This document shows, one piece after another, positions 1 through 10,047 of a DNA stretch of 64,000 nt. The first letter of the stretch is position 1, and every line of letters begins with the position of its first letter. This DNA is from Gremmenia infestans (lineage: Eukaryota; Ascomycota; Leotiomycetes; Helotiales; Hamatocanthoscyphaceae): positions 1,302,001 through 1,366,000 of the forward strand of contig JAFEVB010000007.1 of NCBI GenBank assembly GCA_032629725.1, read 5' to 3'. The notes under the pieces were generated by a model. It was given only the letters and a program-made list of their open reading frames with translations, was not told where the DNA came from and ran no database searches. Made by a program: the position numbers and the translations under genes.

Positions 1-872
1 ATTGTCTTATGATGGGTGAGATTCTATGAAGCAGAATTGTTAGTAACTAAAGACGAGGCCAATTCCAACTTGCGGGTTTGTATTCATCCATACGGGGCAC
101 ATTATAGAGTGGGTATAACTTGTATATTATGTGGTTCTACAACTTCACCAACCGCAGCATTGAACAGCAATCCGTATCTCCAGTACCCAAAGTTTCCATC
201 CCTATCTTCAGAAGTTGATCCATCAAATATGTTAAAAACCCGACACATTTCTGTTGCGGTCAAGTACACTATGCATGGCAAGTATCAAGGCAACCGTCTC
301 CAACCGAGCGGCAGGACAAGAAAGATGAGGGTCACCATCCATTACACGGTGAAACCGAGCAACCTTTGCACTCCCTAAGCAATCGTGGTCAGCATTTGAG
401 CGGCTTCGAGAGCCGAATGGCCATTTTAAGCACTTACTGTATAATTCCAGCTGTCGAGTAATGTGGCTCTTTTCGTACCCAATAACCACACTTTCGGAAG
501 CTCATTGGTTTCGCACGCCTCCGCCGATCGCACATCTTGATAATTGAACCAGTAGTCTTGGGGAATGTCGCACAGCCGGTGTCTTTCTCGATGTTGAACT
601 GCACGCATGCTATGAAGGAATAATGACAAATCGCGCACATCGGTAGGAATGAGGATCCATTTATCTCATTCGGTTTTCAAGCAAATGTCCTTCCCCTTTG
701 GTCTCGAGCACACCTAGATACCCAGCGTACGCCATGTAACATCCTCATATACTCAAATCTATTTCCCGTCGGTGGTACTGAATGGCCAGCCTGGAGTAGC
801 AATTCTTGTAGCTCTATTATGCAGCATTAGTTATCCGCTGCTTAATGCACAATCTTTCTTCCAAAGATGAAC
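1..872. other. No supported gene
   Basis: Short open frames exist on both strands. Two overlapping minus-strand frames at about 426-640 include one rich in Cys, but none has a clear start, splice sites or recognisable domain. It could be the distal part of whatever lies at 873-1166. Confidence 0.4.
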
Positions 873-1166
873 TTACAGACCGGGACACTCATGGCTCACG
901 TCGAAGCTGTCGATCTGTTTTGTGGTCATCACCAAGCGGGGGCATTCACTGTAATTTTGTGATTCGGAACTCTCCTCCTGGGTCAAGGGTTCGCAGATCT
1001 TGACTATTGTGGACGTCATGTGGCAGTCTTTGCAGACGACTTCCTGCCGCTCACACATTTCGTCGTCTTTTGTAAGATTTTCGTTGGGATCTGGATGTAG
1101 GACTCTTGGTGCACGGCAATTAGGAAGGTGTGTTTTATTGAAGAACTCCAAAGTGTGATTAATCAT
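873..1166 (-). CDS. Possible Cys-rich hypothetical protein, first exon
   Basis: I do not recognise this. The minus-strand frame begins at a real ATG (1166) and runs 97 codons, with Cys spaced as C-x7-C-x2-C and further Cys downstream. A strong donor (GTAAGT) sits just before the frame's stop, and a branch-like CTAAT followed by an AG acceptor lies about 60 nt on; splicing there would add roughly 17 residues before a TAG. That splice geometry is the main reason to think it is a gene. There is no signal peptide and no close neighbour. It could also be a chance frame. Confidence 0.3.
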   Translation of the reverse strand: MINHTLEFFNKTHLPNCRAPRVLHPDPNENLTKDDEMCERQEVVCKDCHMTSTIVKICEPLTQEESSESQNYSECPRLVMTTKQIDSFDVSHECPGL

Positions 1167-2634
1167 GACGGAAAGGATGGAAATTTTGATTTCATTTCAT
1201 AACGCCTGCCTGCTTTGTTGAAATGACCCGCAACCAATCCGAAACAAGCCCATCAATGAAGGAGGCCAAAGTGTAGTTCAGCATTTCTGGACTGTAGCTT
1301 TCGATGCCTACCATCGCGAAAATTTTATGCTCTGTGGGTGTTGTATCCCTTAGGTTGTTTCAATAAAGGGAATTTTGAACAAAGACTTCATTTACTTCCA
1401 CGTCTGTAATTACTGGAGCAACACCAGTAGAAGAAAGCTCGGGTTCATCGTTGATTGGCCCTTTGAGACAATGTTGATATTCAAGACAGGGGACTTTAGA
1501 CCTTGAAGCAACGAAACCTTACGATCAAATCAGATGCTCAAAGGCAAGCGCGATCGAATGTAGCGCCCTATCTAAGAGGAAGACGCAACTAAGCATATAG
1601 CTCGGTAGGTAGTGAGTTGGTTTTCAAATCATACTCCAAGAACTTGAAGTCATCAAAAGCCCTGGAGGACGGTGCGGCAAAGTATTTTTCGATTGAAAGG
1701 CTACTCGTTTCCAAGCATCAAGACCCCGAAGAACTCGCCCACGGAAAATCACGAGACTGCGCGGATAAAACCTTAAGCCAGGTCCCAAATTAAAGATCGC
1801 GGGGTTTAATCTTGAAGCCAGGTAAGGGATTCTCGAAGTACCTAGGTAGTAGGGAATACACCAGCGCAACACGATTAGGAAATGATTTCGATAAAAATAT
1901 AAAAGCCGTCTAGTGCGTAGGAGGAAATTTGTAGAGACATGACTGTCATACTGTAGTATAACCATGACCCGCGTGCTAGTAAGAAGTAAATTGCCTTTCG
2001 TTCCCGACGTTTAACTTCGCAAACCACTTACCCCCACGCTAGCTCCCCCTTTCTCTCTCGCTTAAGCGGATACTCTGCGGACAGCGCTTGAGCATCTAAT
2101 TGTTTGCAACTATTTAGCTTACAGGAGCTATTTGCATTTTATTTTCTATTTTAGGCGTTGTAATGCATTCGAGATCTGTTAGGGGTTTGAAAATGGATTT
2201 GGGGTACCAATATTCACTTCGTTCGGAATGACTAGATAGTTTTCATATCTAAGACAACAATCAGATAGTGCTCATTCAATTCCGTTGGCTGACGCTGCTG
2301 CCTTGCACAAACCTGTTCACAGAGTCTGCTATCTGTATTGAATGTCTTCGGGGCGATTTATTCACATACTTCAAGCAGCCTATTGTAAGATGTCTCCATC
2401 CATCGTTCCCTTCCTCAAAACACCCAACACTTCCTCCTCCTTCGATCATCCACAAAGCCTTCACGCCAATACAGTATCGGTCCTTCCTAATACATCCCAA
2501 TAGAAGCTCAGCCAACCAGTAAGGCATCGCTGAATCCATCCTACCCCCTTCAATTCTGAATCTCCTCGGGATTTCTGGAGCACAAGAACAATCATCCACA
2601 GATTCTCAGACATTCACGTATCATCACCATCATC
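1167..2634. other. Intergenic, no supported gene
   Basis: Only short frames without domains, starts or splice signals. The last 200 bases, pyrimidine-rich and then CAT-rich, are the likely promoter and 5' leader of the gene starting at 2635. Confidence 0.45.
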
Positions 2635-2946
2635 ATGGCGGGGGCAACTACTCACCACTGCGCTGGCTGCAAGAGTCATCCGAAAGGCAAACCTAAGGGA
2701 ACGATGCCTGACGGAGGAAAGTACTGCACTACTCACCAAGAATACTGTCGGGTATGCTATGGCAGGGACGGTACAGTTATCAAGCACCTCAAGGTGGAGG
2801 AGTGCGGAAAATGCAAGGATCGCCGAGAAAATGAAGAGCAACGCCAAGCCCAGGAAGCACGAGAGAGGAACGACAGAGAGATTGCTGCTAAGATTTTAAA
2901 GGAAAAGGCAGCTAAGGCCGCTAAGGCTGGTGGAAAGAAGAAGTAA
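2635..2946 (+). CDS. Small Cys-rich protein with Lys/Ala-rich tail
   Basis: Single-exon frame of 103 residues from ATG 2635 to TAA 2946. The first half holds Cys in knuckle-like pairs (CAGC near residue 9, C-x6-C-x2-C near 31-40, CGKC near 57-60) plus several His, suggesting one or two small zinc-binding folds. The second half is a highly charged helix (Arg/Glu/Gln, then Lys/Ala) ending in KKK, typical of nucleic-acid or nuclear association. There is no signal peptide or membrane segment. I know no named family for it. The start is the first ATG and follows a CAT-rich leader. Function is unknown. Confidence 0.6.
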   Translation: MAGATTHHCAGCKSHPKGKPKGTMPDGGKYCTTHQEYCRVCYGRDGTVIKHLKVEECGKCKDRRENEEQRQAQEARERNDREIAAKILKEKAAKAAKAGGKKK

Positions 2947-4017
2947 GGGATGTCACTGTTGTGGGAAGAACTCTGGAGATAGGCGCTGAACTTCGAAGGA
3001 GTCTTCTTCCCCAATTGTATTTTCATTTTTGGTCTCTACAGCGAGGAGTCTCTTGGGGATACCATGGCCTGGATTTGCACTTAGTATGGTTTTGGTTATT
3101 ACATTTTAGCGTGGAATTCTTAGTGGCAGTTGGATTTTGAGCGCAGCATTGGAGGACCTGGTGGAGTTGACTTGGATTCACTAGTCTCTATGTAACAACT
3201 CATGCAGCCACATCAATAAGTCCTAAGCTTTTCCCCATTTACGGAACCACTTGTAGACGTCTTCGCTAGCATGAAATTCGATGTGAGATTTTACATGATA
3301 GACTGATTTAATAAACATCCTTTACCCTTTTTGTATATATACCAAGGGGATTCGCAAAAAGCTAACCCTCCCTACATAGTAGCCTAGACACTACTAGAGA
3401 GCACCCAGAACATCAGAAACATTTTAATTTTATATCAATACCATTCTTACTACATTATATGACTGAAGTTGCAACTATAAATTTTCAAATGACTAAGACC
3501 GCCCTCGATAGCTAGAAGGTGTTCAAAATGATGTGTTTTCACCCGCAAAAATGCACACTACTTGGAAAAATAATTATCCCATTATCTATGCTTCCTATAT
3601 CTTAAACCTTTGCTATCCTCCCTAACTTTTTCCTAGCTCTCTTTCGGTTTCTCTAGGAGTATCTGGGAGGGGACGTAGCAGCTAGATCTAATCTTAAGGT
3701 TTGGGAAATACAGACTTAGCGTACTAGCTTAGAACCATTATATATGACCTAGGTCACAGGACTAGAAAACCACGACCTGATTATAGAGATGAGGATATAC
3801 TTTTTGGTAGAGTGTGGTATTAGTCATGAACAATTTTACACGAGTGCAGTTCTAGTTATTTGATGTTTTTATATTAGAAGGGGGGCTTTTCTAGGCCTTC
3901 GGACTTCACAAATATAGTAAGTAGGAACCAAATTATTTGGGGTAATTTTTCAAACTTAAGGCTAGAACTATCAGAGTGCCAGGGTTACAACATAGATTCT
4001 CTCTCTAGAAATCCAAT
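2947..4017. other. AT-rich gene-free stretch
   Basis: No coding frame of note. From about 3300 the sequence becomes AT-rich with frequent stop-like TAG/TAA trinucleotides in all frames, as in an old repeat degraded by C-to-T change. No terminal repeats were recognised. It also contains the 3' regions of the two convergent flanking genes. Confidence 0.4.
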
Positions 4018-5757
4018 TCACAACTCCACCTGATCCCCCCCTCCCAACCCTTTGTAGTACCCAGGCCACTCTTTCACAAACACTTTATATCTCTTCCATG
4101 CCTCCGTATCGCCGAACCCCTCAAGCGCAAATCGAGCCAGTCTTCTGAGCCAGATTCCCCGATGATACGTATCCACAATGTAGCCTGGGCTTGCCTTCTC
4201 CATAATTTGGTCAAAATGGGCTTTGATGAGCAGCTCATCCTGAGTCAGGTCTCTTGGTGGAGGATCGTCCCGGTTTTGGGACCAGCTACGGTCCTCCTCA
4301 TCATACCAAAGCCACGAGGGTGGTTTTCTGGCAAGAACAAGAGGAACAGACAGCACATCATCCCAATCAATGACTCCACTGACTGCCCACGGTCCGGGCA
4401 TCGGCTTATCAATGCCTTGATGTTTGAAGGTAGATTCCAAAGGGGTGTTGGCAATGTGATTATCGGTACCTGCGGAACCGGTAAGCTTGATAGTGTGTCG
4501 GTACTTCTTTCCAGGAGAATGCTCAACAGCAATCTCAATATTGTGATTGCAGTTTCTGCCGGAACTGTCCTCGACCTCGACATGAATTGTATGTCGTGGA
4601 CCCTGCGGGTCGCCATCGCCAAACTTGACTTCAACACTATGTTGACAGCCTTTGTTGGAAGCTGGCATCCCGACAACGGCAGCCTTTGTGGGTTTCTGGC
4701 GATGAACCATGATGTTATTTGAAGAAAAATCCCAATGCCAAGGAACACATTCGGTATCCGTAGTTCGTATGAAGCCAGCTGACTCCATCTCCTTCGTAAT
4801 CTCAATCAATCTATCGCACTTGTCTTCCAAGTAGTTGTCCCTCTGCTTTAGGATTTCAAAAAGGGAAATAAAAAAGCCGCGTAGAGGTTGCTTCTCGACC
4901 ACGGGCATTTCGTGAAGTGGGCTGAATCGATAGGGACCAATGTGAAGCTCCGCGGCAAGAGGTGATCCATTATACTTGGGAGCCAAAGAACTAGTCGCAC
5001 CTAGCCGCCCGGGTTTCTCAAGCCTAATTGATTCAAGCTTTGTCAACGTCTCGGCCACAAGGGTGGTAATTTGAAGCTTTTCCGCAAGAGGAAGAGTGTA
5101 GAAGACTTCTCCAGCAGGAACACCAGCAAGTCTCTCTTGGAGAACATACAGGGCTCCTAGGGCATTGCTTTCGGTTGAGTCGTACGCGACGATCTTAGGT
5201 ACATGCAAAAAATCGTAATTGGAAAAGTAGAAAGGAATTGCGACTTGGTCGAGGAAGTCAGCGGACTCAGAATCATCCATCCATTTTGGAATCCGGAGGA
5301 TGAGGTTAGAACCGAGAGGTGCGCCCACTGACAGGCCCACAATCTTATGAAAGCCGCCTGCCTTCATGTCTTCGATATTCAGTGGCTCTCCATACCCAAG
5401 GTCCCGACAGAGCTGGGCAATCTTCAGTGAGTAAGACTCAAATGATTCTTCCTCTTCATCGTCCCCAACATTGCTCTCCGCATCGCTTCTGTCGCCTTTT
5501 CCCTCATGGTCACCCTTACTACCCTCATTGCTGCTCCCATCACTCTTGTCATCGCTGGTTTCAGCGCCGCCAAAACTGCTACCTGAATCGCTGTCTTTCT
5601 CGGCCTGGGCCGTATTCTCGTCCTCGGAGTCATGTGAGCCAGTTTCGAGAGGGTCTGACATTGTTGTATCGACCTGCTCATCCATGACGGTGTCATTTGA
5701 AGGATCTTGCTGGGCCATGTTGCTAGTCTCCAAAGATGAGTTCTCAGAAGTAGCCAT
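4018..5757 (-). CDS. APH-like protein kinase fold with repeat insert
   Basis: Single exon, 579 residues from ATG 5757; the frame stays open upstream, but that part looks like leader. Residues about 1-115 are Ser/Glu/Asp-rich and probably disordered. Then comes an aminoglycoside-phosphotransferase/choline-kinase fold: a nucleotide-lobe stretch with LILRIPK, the catalytic loop HWDFSSNN (His341, Asp343) and the metal-binding VIDWDD (Asp464). In this family those two motifs are usually only some 15-25 residues apart; here about 120 residues separate them. Residues 373-434 of that gap are four 16-residue repeats, each opening with H-x-[IV]-x-[VIL]. Fungal APH-like proteins are abundant and mostly of unknown substrate, so no substrate can be named. 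The fold is confident, the role is not. Confidence 0.8.
   Translation of the reverse strand: MATSENSSLETSNMAQQDPSNDTVMDEQVDTTMSDPLETGSHDSEDENTAQAEKDSDSGSSFGGAETSDDKSDGSSNEGSKGDHEGKGDRSDAESNVGDDEEEESFESYSLKIAQLCRDLGYGEPLNIEDMKAGGFHKIVGLSVGAPLGSNLILRIPKWMDDSESADFLDQVAIPFYFSNYDFLHVPKIVAYDSTESNALGALYVLQERLAGVPAGEVFYTLPLAEKLQITTLVAETLTKLESIRLEKPGRLGATSSLAPKYNGSPLAAELHIGPYRFSPLHEMPVVEKQPLRGFFISLFEILKQRDNYLEDKCDRLIEITKEMESAGFIRTTDTECVPWHWDFSSNNIMVHRQKPTKAAVVGMPASNKGCQHSVEVKFGDGDPQGPRHTIHVEVEDSSGRNCNHNIEIAVEHSPGKKYRHTIKLTGSAGTDNHIANTPLESTFKHQGIDKPMPGPWAVSGVIDWDDVLSVPLVLARKPPSWLWYDEEDRSWSQNRDDPPPRDLTQDELLIKAHFDQIMEKASPGYIVDTYHRGIWLRRLARFALEGFGDTEAWKRYKVFVKEWPGYYKGLGGGDQVEL
4456..4641 (-). repeat. Four tandem 16-residue coding repeats
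   Basis: Within the APH-like kinase, residues 373-434. Units begin HSVEV, HTIHV, HNIEI and HTIKL, each 16 residues apart (the last is 14 and then trails off). The shared pattern is H-x-[IV]-x-[VIL] followed by a polar Gly/Pro-containing turn, as expected for a short beta-strand plus loop. The units have diverged in sequence but not in length. Confidence 0.75.
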
Positions 5758-6776
5758 GATGCGCGCTAGGAAAGAACGTTGCTGCTGGCCTCGGGACGTC
5801 GAAATTCGTTGTGTGCTTTCGTTTGTCGGTGAGTGGGAAAATATGGAGGGGAAGATGAAGAGCAAATCCTGCAGATGCTGAGTGGTTTTGCACTTGAGTG
5901 TTTGCCAATCTTCTTGTTTGTACGCGAGAAAGCGCAAACAAAGACTGGAAGAAGGCTGTTGCGCTGTTGCGGTCTTGTCGTGGTGCTGTCGTGGTGCTGT
6001 TGTGGTGCTGTTGTGATGCTGTAAACCAGAAGTCTTTGTCGATGTGGAGGGGTTGGAGCTTCGGGGTGTAAGATTCTTTTTTATAGAAGTTGCGTTGACT
6101 GACAGAGGCAGATTCACCTTCGCCGGGCACGTGGTGTGAATTGCCTCAAATTGGTCTGGTCGTCCCTTCCAAATTTACCCCCTGAGATAAGCGACTGATT
6201 ACGTAATACCACCATGCGACGCGACATTAGGTCGGTGAATGTAAGAGATCAGTCATTCGCTCCTTCCTATACCAACTCAATTCGCCCGTCCTTTGTAAAA
6301 TTGTCCAGTCACATTTGGGCCGAGTTGTGTAGATCAAGACCGGGCACTTGAGCCTCCAATGATGTGGACTTCTAAAGTTCCACTGGAATGAAGCGTATGG
6401 GCATTCTTCAGGATGGAGAGTCAGACCCGAGAGGCTGAATGTCTTAGGGCGTACGCATGACATTTGCATTCCCCGTTCCTAATAGAAGAAATCTCTTTGT
6501 CAGTCTCTCGTATATGCGATTCTTTCACTTGACTTGAATGTCGATTTCCCACATATTAGTTTTGGGCTTAGTAACCTTCGCTGCTCTGAGGGTTGCAGAA
6601 AATCAGTGTCACCAGAATAAGTAGATTACAAGTAGCCTTCAGCTCGAAGTATTTGCTGATAGTATCCCAGCTGCTACCGAGATTTCAATGGCGGTGCAGT
6701 TACATCCAGTGCAAGGTGGTTCTGTTCCAAGTTCACAACAGCAACGACACTGACGACCGACGACTTCCCCTCTTAA
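5758..6776. other. Promoter/intergenic, no supported gene
   Basis: Holds the CA/TG-rich leader of the APH-like gene (about 5960-6020 has repeated TGGTGCTGT-type units) and a stretch to 6776 without a credible gene. Confidence 0.4.
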
Positions 6777-7644
6777 GTCGACGCCTGTTCCCTTGTATCT
6801 GAAATATCATCCGTCTGCTCGTGCGCATATCCTGCCACAATCACTCCTACACGCCCTAGAATAACCCCAAACCCGGGAGCTGCAACACCATGCAAAATCA
6901 CAGGGAGTTGGTTCACCAGCTTTTCTAGCAGTATTTCAAAGAGCGTGGCTAGCAGTCTCTCTGCACACATCTCCACAGCATTTCAACCAGTATATCTTTG
7001 AGCTTGTCGTCGAGTATTCCGAACAGCTTATCCCGCCATCTGAATAACTCTTCGCCGAAGGAAATAACTTCTATATCGGCAACTGGTACACATGCATCTC
7101 CAACCTCTACTCTATCCCACCCAGTCACCACTGCGCTACCACAATACAGCCCTATTTGCAACGCGGACAACTGTCTTCGAGCGTTCGAAAGAGGTGGCCA
7201 GGACTTCTGCTCCGCATTTACTATGCCACACCACCATGGCATTCAACCTCACGTTCCATCATATGTCACTCTTTGTACCAACCAAAATATTATGTCTCAG
7301 GTCAGTTCGGCATGCACGTGTCTGAACGGACTTGCAGACCCATCTATTCCTCGAACTACATATTCCGCTCTCAGTGAGGCTTAAATTGCCAGGACGTCGA
7401 CTGTCACTACTCCATCAACAGTTGCCGTTCCGACATGCACGGCGGATCGCTGCTTTCGGGCTGTGAAGCATCAGGGCACATTCGTCTCAACCCAATTCTG
7501 CTTGGGTTTCTTGGACGGAGAGTATACCAAACAATCGCATTGCCAACGTTTGCGACCCGGTGTACCGAGGATCCTATTTTGCAACTTAGCTTGGCTCGTA
7601 CGTGCTTGCCGACTCCAGATCCTGTGTCAGAAGGATCGTTTTGA
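6777..7644 (+). pseudogene. Decayed tandem Cys-module (secreted-type) gene
   Basis: Three frame segments carry copies of one Cys module seen in many fungal secreted proteins: C-x2-D/R-x-C-[LF]-R-A, then F-C, then a C before SSACTC. Segment A (6777-7001) keeps only a module tail, with ISSVCSC. Segment B (6998-7384) holds a full module (CNADNCLRAF ... FCSAF ... SSACTCL) and ends at an in-frame TAA (7382). The third module resumes in the same frame after that stop (CTADRCFRA ... FCLGF) and needs a one-base shift near 7515 to finish (LPTFATRC ... TCL, to 7644). Modules are separated by Ser/Thr/Pro linkers. I find no start exon or signal peptide. Unseen tiny introns are a less likely explanation than decay. 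Confidence 0.5.
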
Positions 7645-8504
7645 TAGGACTGTGTTAGCATCGCTATGCATGGCTGTGGATTTTAATTTGAACGTAGGGC
7701 ATTGCTTTCTTACATTTGTTTGACAAACTTTGATATATGTTACGGAATAGGTTGTGGATGTAATCTTGTTTCAACTTTCGGAATGATTAGAGGATATCTT
7801 TAAATTCCGTGTAGTTTGATCTGTCGACAAAACGAGACCAAAAGATTTTGGGCAAGAGCTAGCTCTACTGTGATTTCAATCTCTTGAGAATTTCACTTAA
7901 TACCTACTGCCTTAGTTCCCTATCCCTAAGCACCCATCAACACTACCGTTGCCCAAGACATTTTTTAAAAGAAACGTTGAATTCTTCAGTCCGTGAATTT
8001 TCCCCATCCGTATCCATATCCACATCCACATTCACGATCCTCGCCTTCCCCTTCTCTAAATCAGATATATGCACCGCAACGTCCAAGCCAACTTATTTAT
8101 CAGCAGCATCTTTCTTAACCCGTCATCCGAAACGATTACCTGAGCGTAAACGTTGCTTGTGCTTGAACTAATCTGTACATCCCCAAGCTTCTGAATTGGT
8201 ATTTGAGCAATGACCGCCTGTTCTTGGAAGTCATTGGTTTCGGTGGAAAATATTCTGAGTAGCACGTGCGGCCTCTTTGTAAGAAGTTACTTAGTACTAG
8301 TGGTACAATAAGATTTATTATTGACCCGCATTTTCACAACCTAGATTCCTGGCTTTCAAAAACTAGCAATTTAGATCATCGGTGGAATTTCTACACCTGT
8401 AGCTTTTTCAGCCATTCAACTTGAACTCTACAAGCCCTTCTTACTTTTCAACCCTAGAATCAAGATACAGACGTTCCTCGCAGTTCTACCTTTCAACTCT
8501 CACC
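7645..8504. other. Gene-free or with a coding remnant
   Basis: Mostly non-coding. On the minus strand, 7943 to about 8090 reads in one frame as an acidic stretch containing HISDLEKGK and NVDVDMDTDG with a TAG stop, preceded by an AG acceptor. I could not join it to a convincing upstream exon, so it may be the last exon of an unknown gene or a remnant. The 3' region of the CinA-type gene lies at the right end. Confidence 0.3.
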
Positions 8505-9334
8505 TCAAAGCTTCGCATCACCTTTAATAACATCTCTCAACAAAACCAACCCCTCAACCGCAAATTGAATCATATTCGCCTCCCTATCACCCCCGTGCCC
8601 CGTCGAAAGCTCTCTCTTATACGTCCCGCTCTCCGTGGCAACAGCCAGGGCAACGTATCCCCTACCAAACCAGTTCAGTTCAATTCAGTTCTCTCTTGTC
8701 TGTCTGGAAAAGCATGTGAAGTGAAGTGAAGTGAAGTGAAGTGAAGTGATAGACTCACGGAGTTCTGTTCGGGGTATCACCTCCTGTTGGCCCTGCAGTC
8801 CCAGACTCGGAAACGCAGTACGTGGCGTTGAGTTTTGGGCGGACGTTGGTGGCTAGTCCGGCTACGATGGCGGTCGTGGGACCTTTGTAGCTGGTTATTG
8901 TTTCTTGGGTCCAGCCGGCTGTGGGAAATTTAGTTTCTGGAGCTGCGTTTCATATGAGGGGTGCAAGGTTACCGAATGCAATGCGTGACTCTAGTGTGTA
9001 GAGCTACATGTTTGTTAGCCTATGGAAACATGGAGAAGCGGCAATGAAAAGTGAGAAAGGGAAAAGGGGATTGTCCATACAGTCAAACCACCCTTGTATA
9101 TGCCGCTTGCACCCGGTGTACTAAGAAGAGACGCAGAAATCAACCCTCCAGCTGCCTACCGCCCCGCCAATCATTAGCAAATTAAATGATTAAGGCTCTT
9201 TCAGCTTTCAAAATAGAGCGAGAACACACAGTCTCAGCCACACAAACACTCTCCTTTCTCTCCTTCAACAAGCTCGCAACCTCAGCTGCAATACTCCTAA
9301 TTTTCTCTGGTGGGAATTCCTTTGCTGCTGACAT
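8505..9334 (-). CDS. CinA C-terminal-type NMN amidohydrolase-like protein
   Basis: Five exons, 175 residues: 9334-9230, 9155-9081, 9003-8973, 8918-8759, 8661-8505. All borders are GT-AG and all joins keep frame. The product matches the CinA C-terminal (PncC) domain from end to end: VAETAAGGLI at residues 32-41 (joined across intron 1), LLSTPGAS, a KGGLTLYT segment, FAGWTQ, then the hallmark SESGTAGPTGG and RTPGYV, ending GGDREANM and a helical tail. In bacteria this domain hydrolyses nicotinamide mononucleotide to the mononucleotide acid; that activity here is inferred. Fungal proteins often carry only this domain. The catalytic SxTAGG-type region reads AETAAGG. Intron 4 contains a pentanucleotide microsatellite. 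Confidence 0.88.
8716..8749. repeat. (GTGAA)6 microsatellite in CinA-type intron 4
   Basis: Six perfect GTGAA units followed by GTGA. It lies inside intron 4 of the CinA-type gene, ending 9 nt from the donor side of the intron on the minus strand, so length changes leave the protein alone but could affect splicing. Confidence 0.9.
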
Positions 9335-10047
9335 GGCGAATCCTTGTTTTGCTCCGGATAAGAGGTTCTTTCGTGAGAATAGGATGCTTGTCTTTGAGAA
9401 GAGAATACGCATTGATAGTCAAACAGAGATAGATAGCTGTACCTTAGTGATTGGAAATCAGGAGGTTGATTTGTTTGTAATACATGACGTGACGTTTGTA
9501 CGGAAGCGGGGGGTGCGGGAAAGGTGGGGTCTTTAGCGGCGGGAAGTTGCGTTACATAAAGGTAGGTGAGGGGCAGTGTGGCTTAATGGAATTGCTTCAG
9601 AGCTCACCAGACTCTCCAGCTTTTCCAAAGGTCAAGAGTCAGAAAAAGGAAATCACATCTCACTTTGTTGTTTGGCAAGATGCAAGTAGATAGGGAAACC
9701 TAGATCACTGGACGAGCAAATGATTGAAGTGATTGATTGAATGTTTGTCTATGGCTAATCAAGTAGTAAGATTAGAGTCAACGATTATAAAGTCCTTCAA
9801 GATGTTAACATGGCGGCATGTTGCCCCTACGTCACGACCCCTTCCGATAGATATGCCGAGGCCCTCCTCTTTTCCAGACCAGATGGCTGATATGGGACTA
9901 AAATACCACATATATTCAGCTTTTGGAAGAGGTCATCGGTTTCCAAAGCACCCCCATAGGACCGCAGGCTTCGCAACTGATCTCAAATAGTATCACGCCA
10001 GCCAAGCCACATCGAAGCCTCGACAGGTTGGGTATCGTTTGCAGCAT
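9335..10047. other. Intergenic, no supported gene
   Basis: Upstream of the CinA-type gene. Only short frames; nothing recognisable. Confidence 0.45.

Noticed and set aside
4162..4722. 186-codon frames on both strands
   Set aside because: They lie within the APH-like gene in other frames and show no domain.
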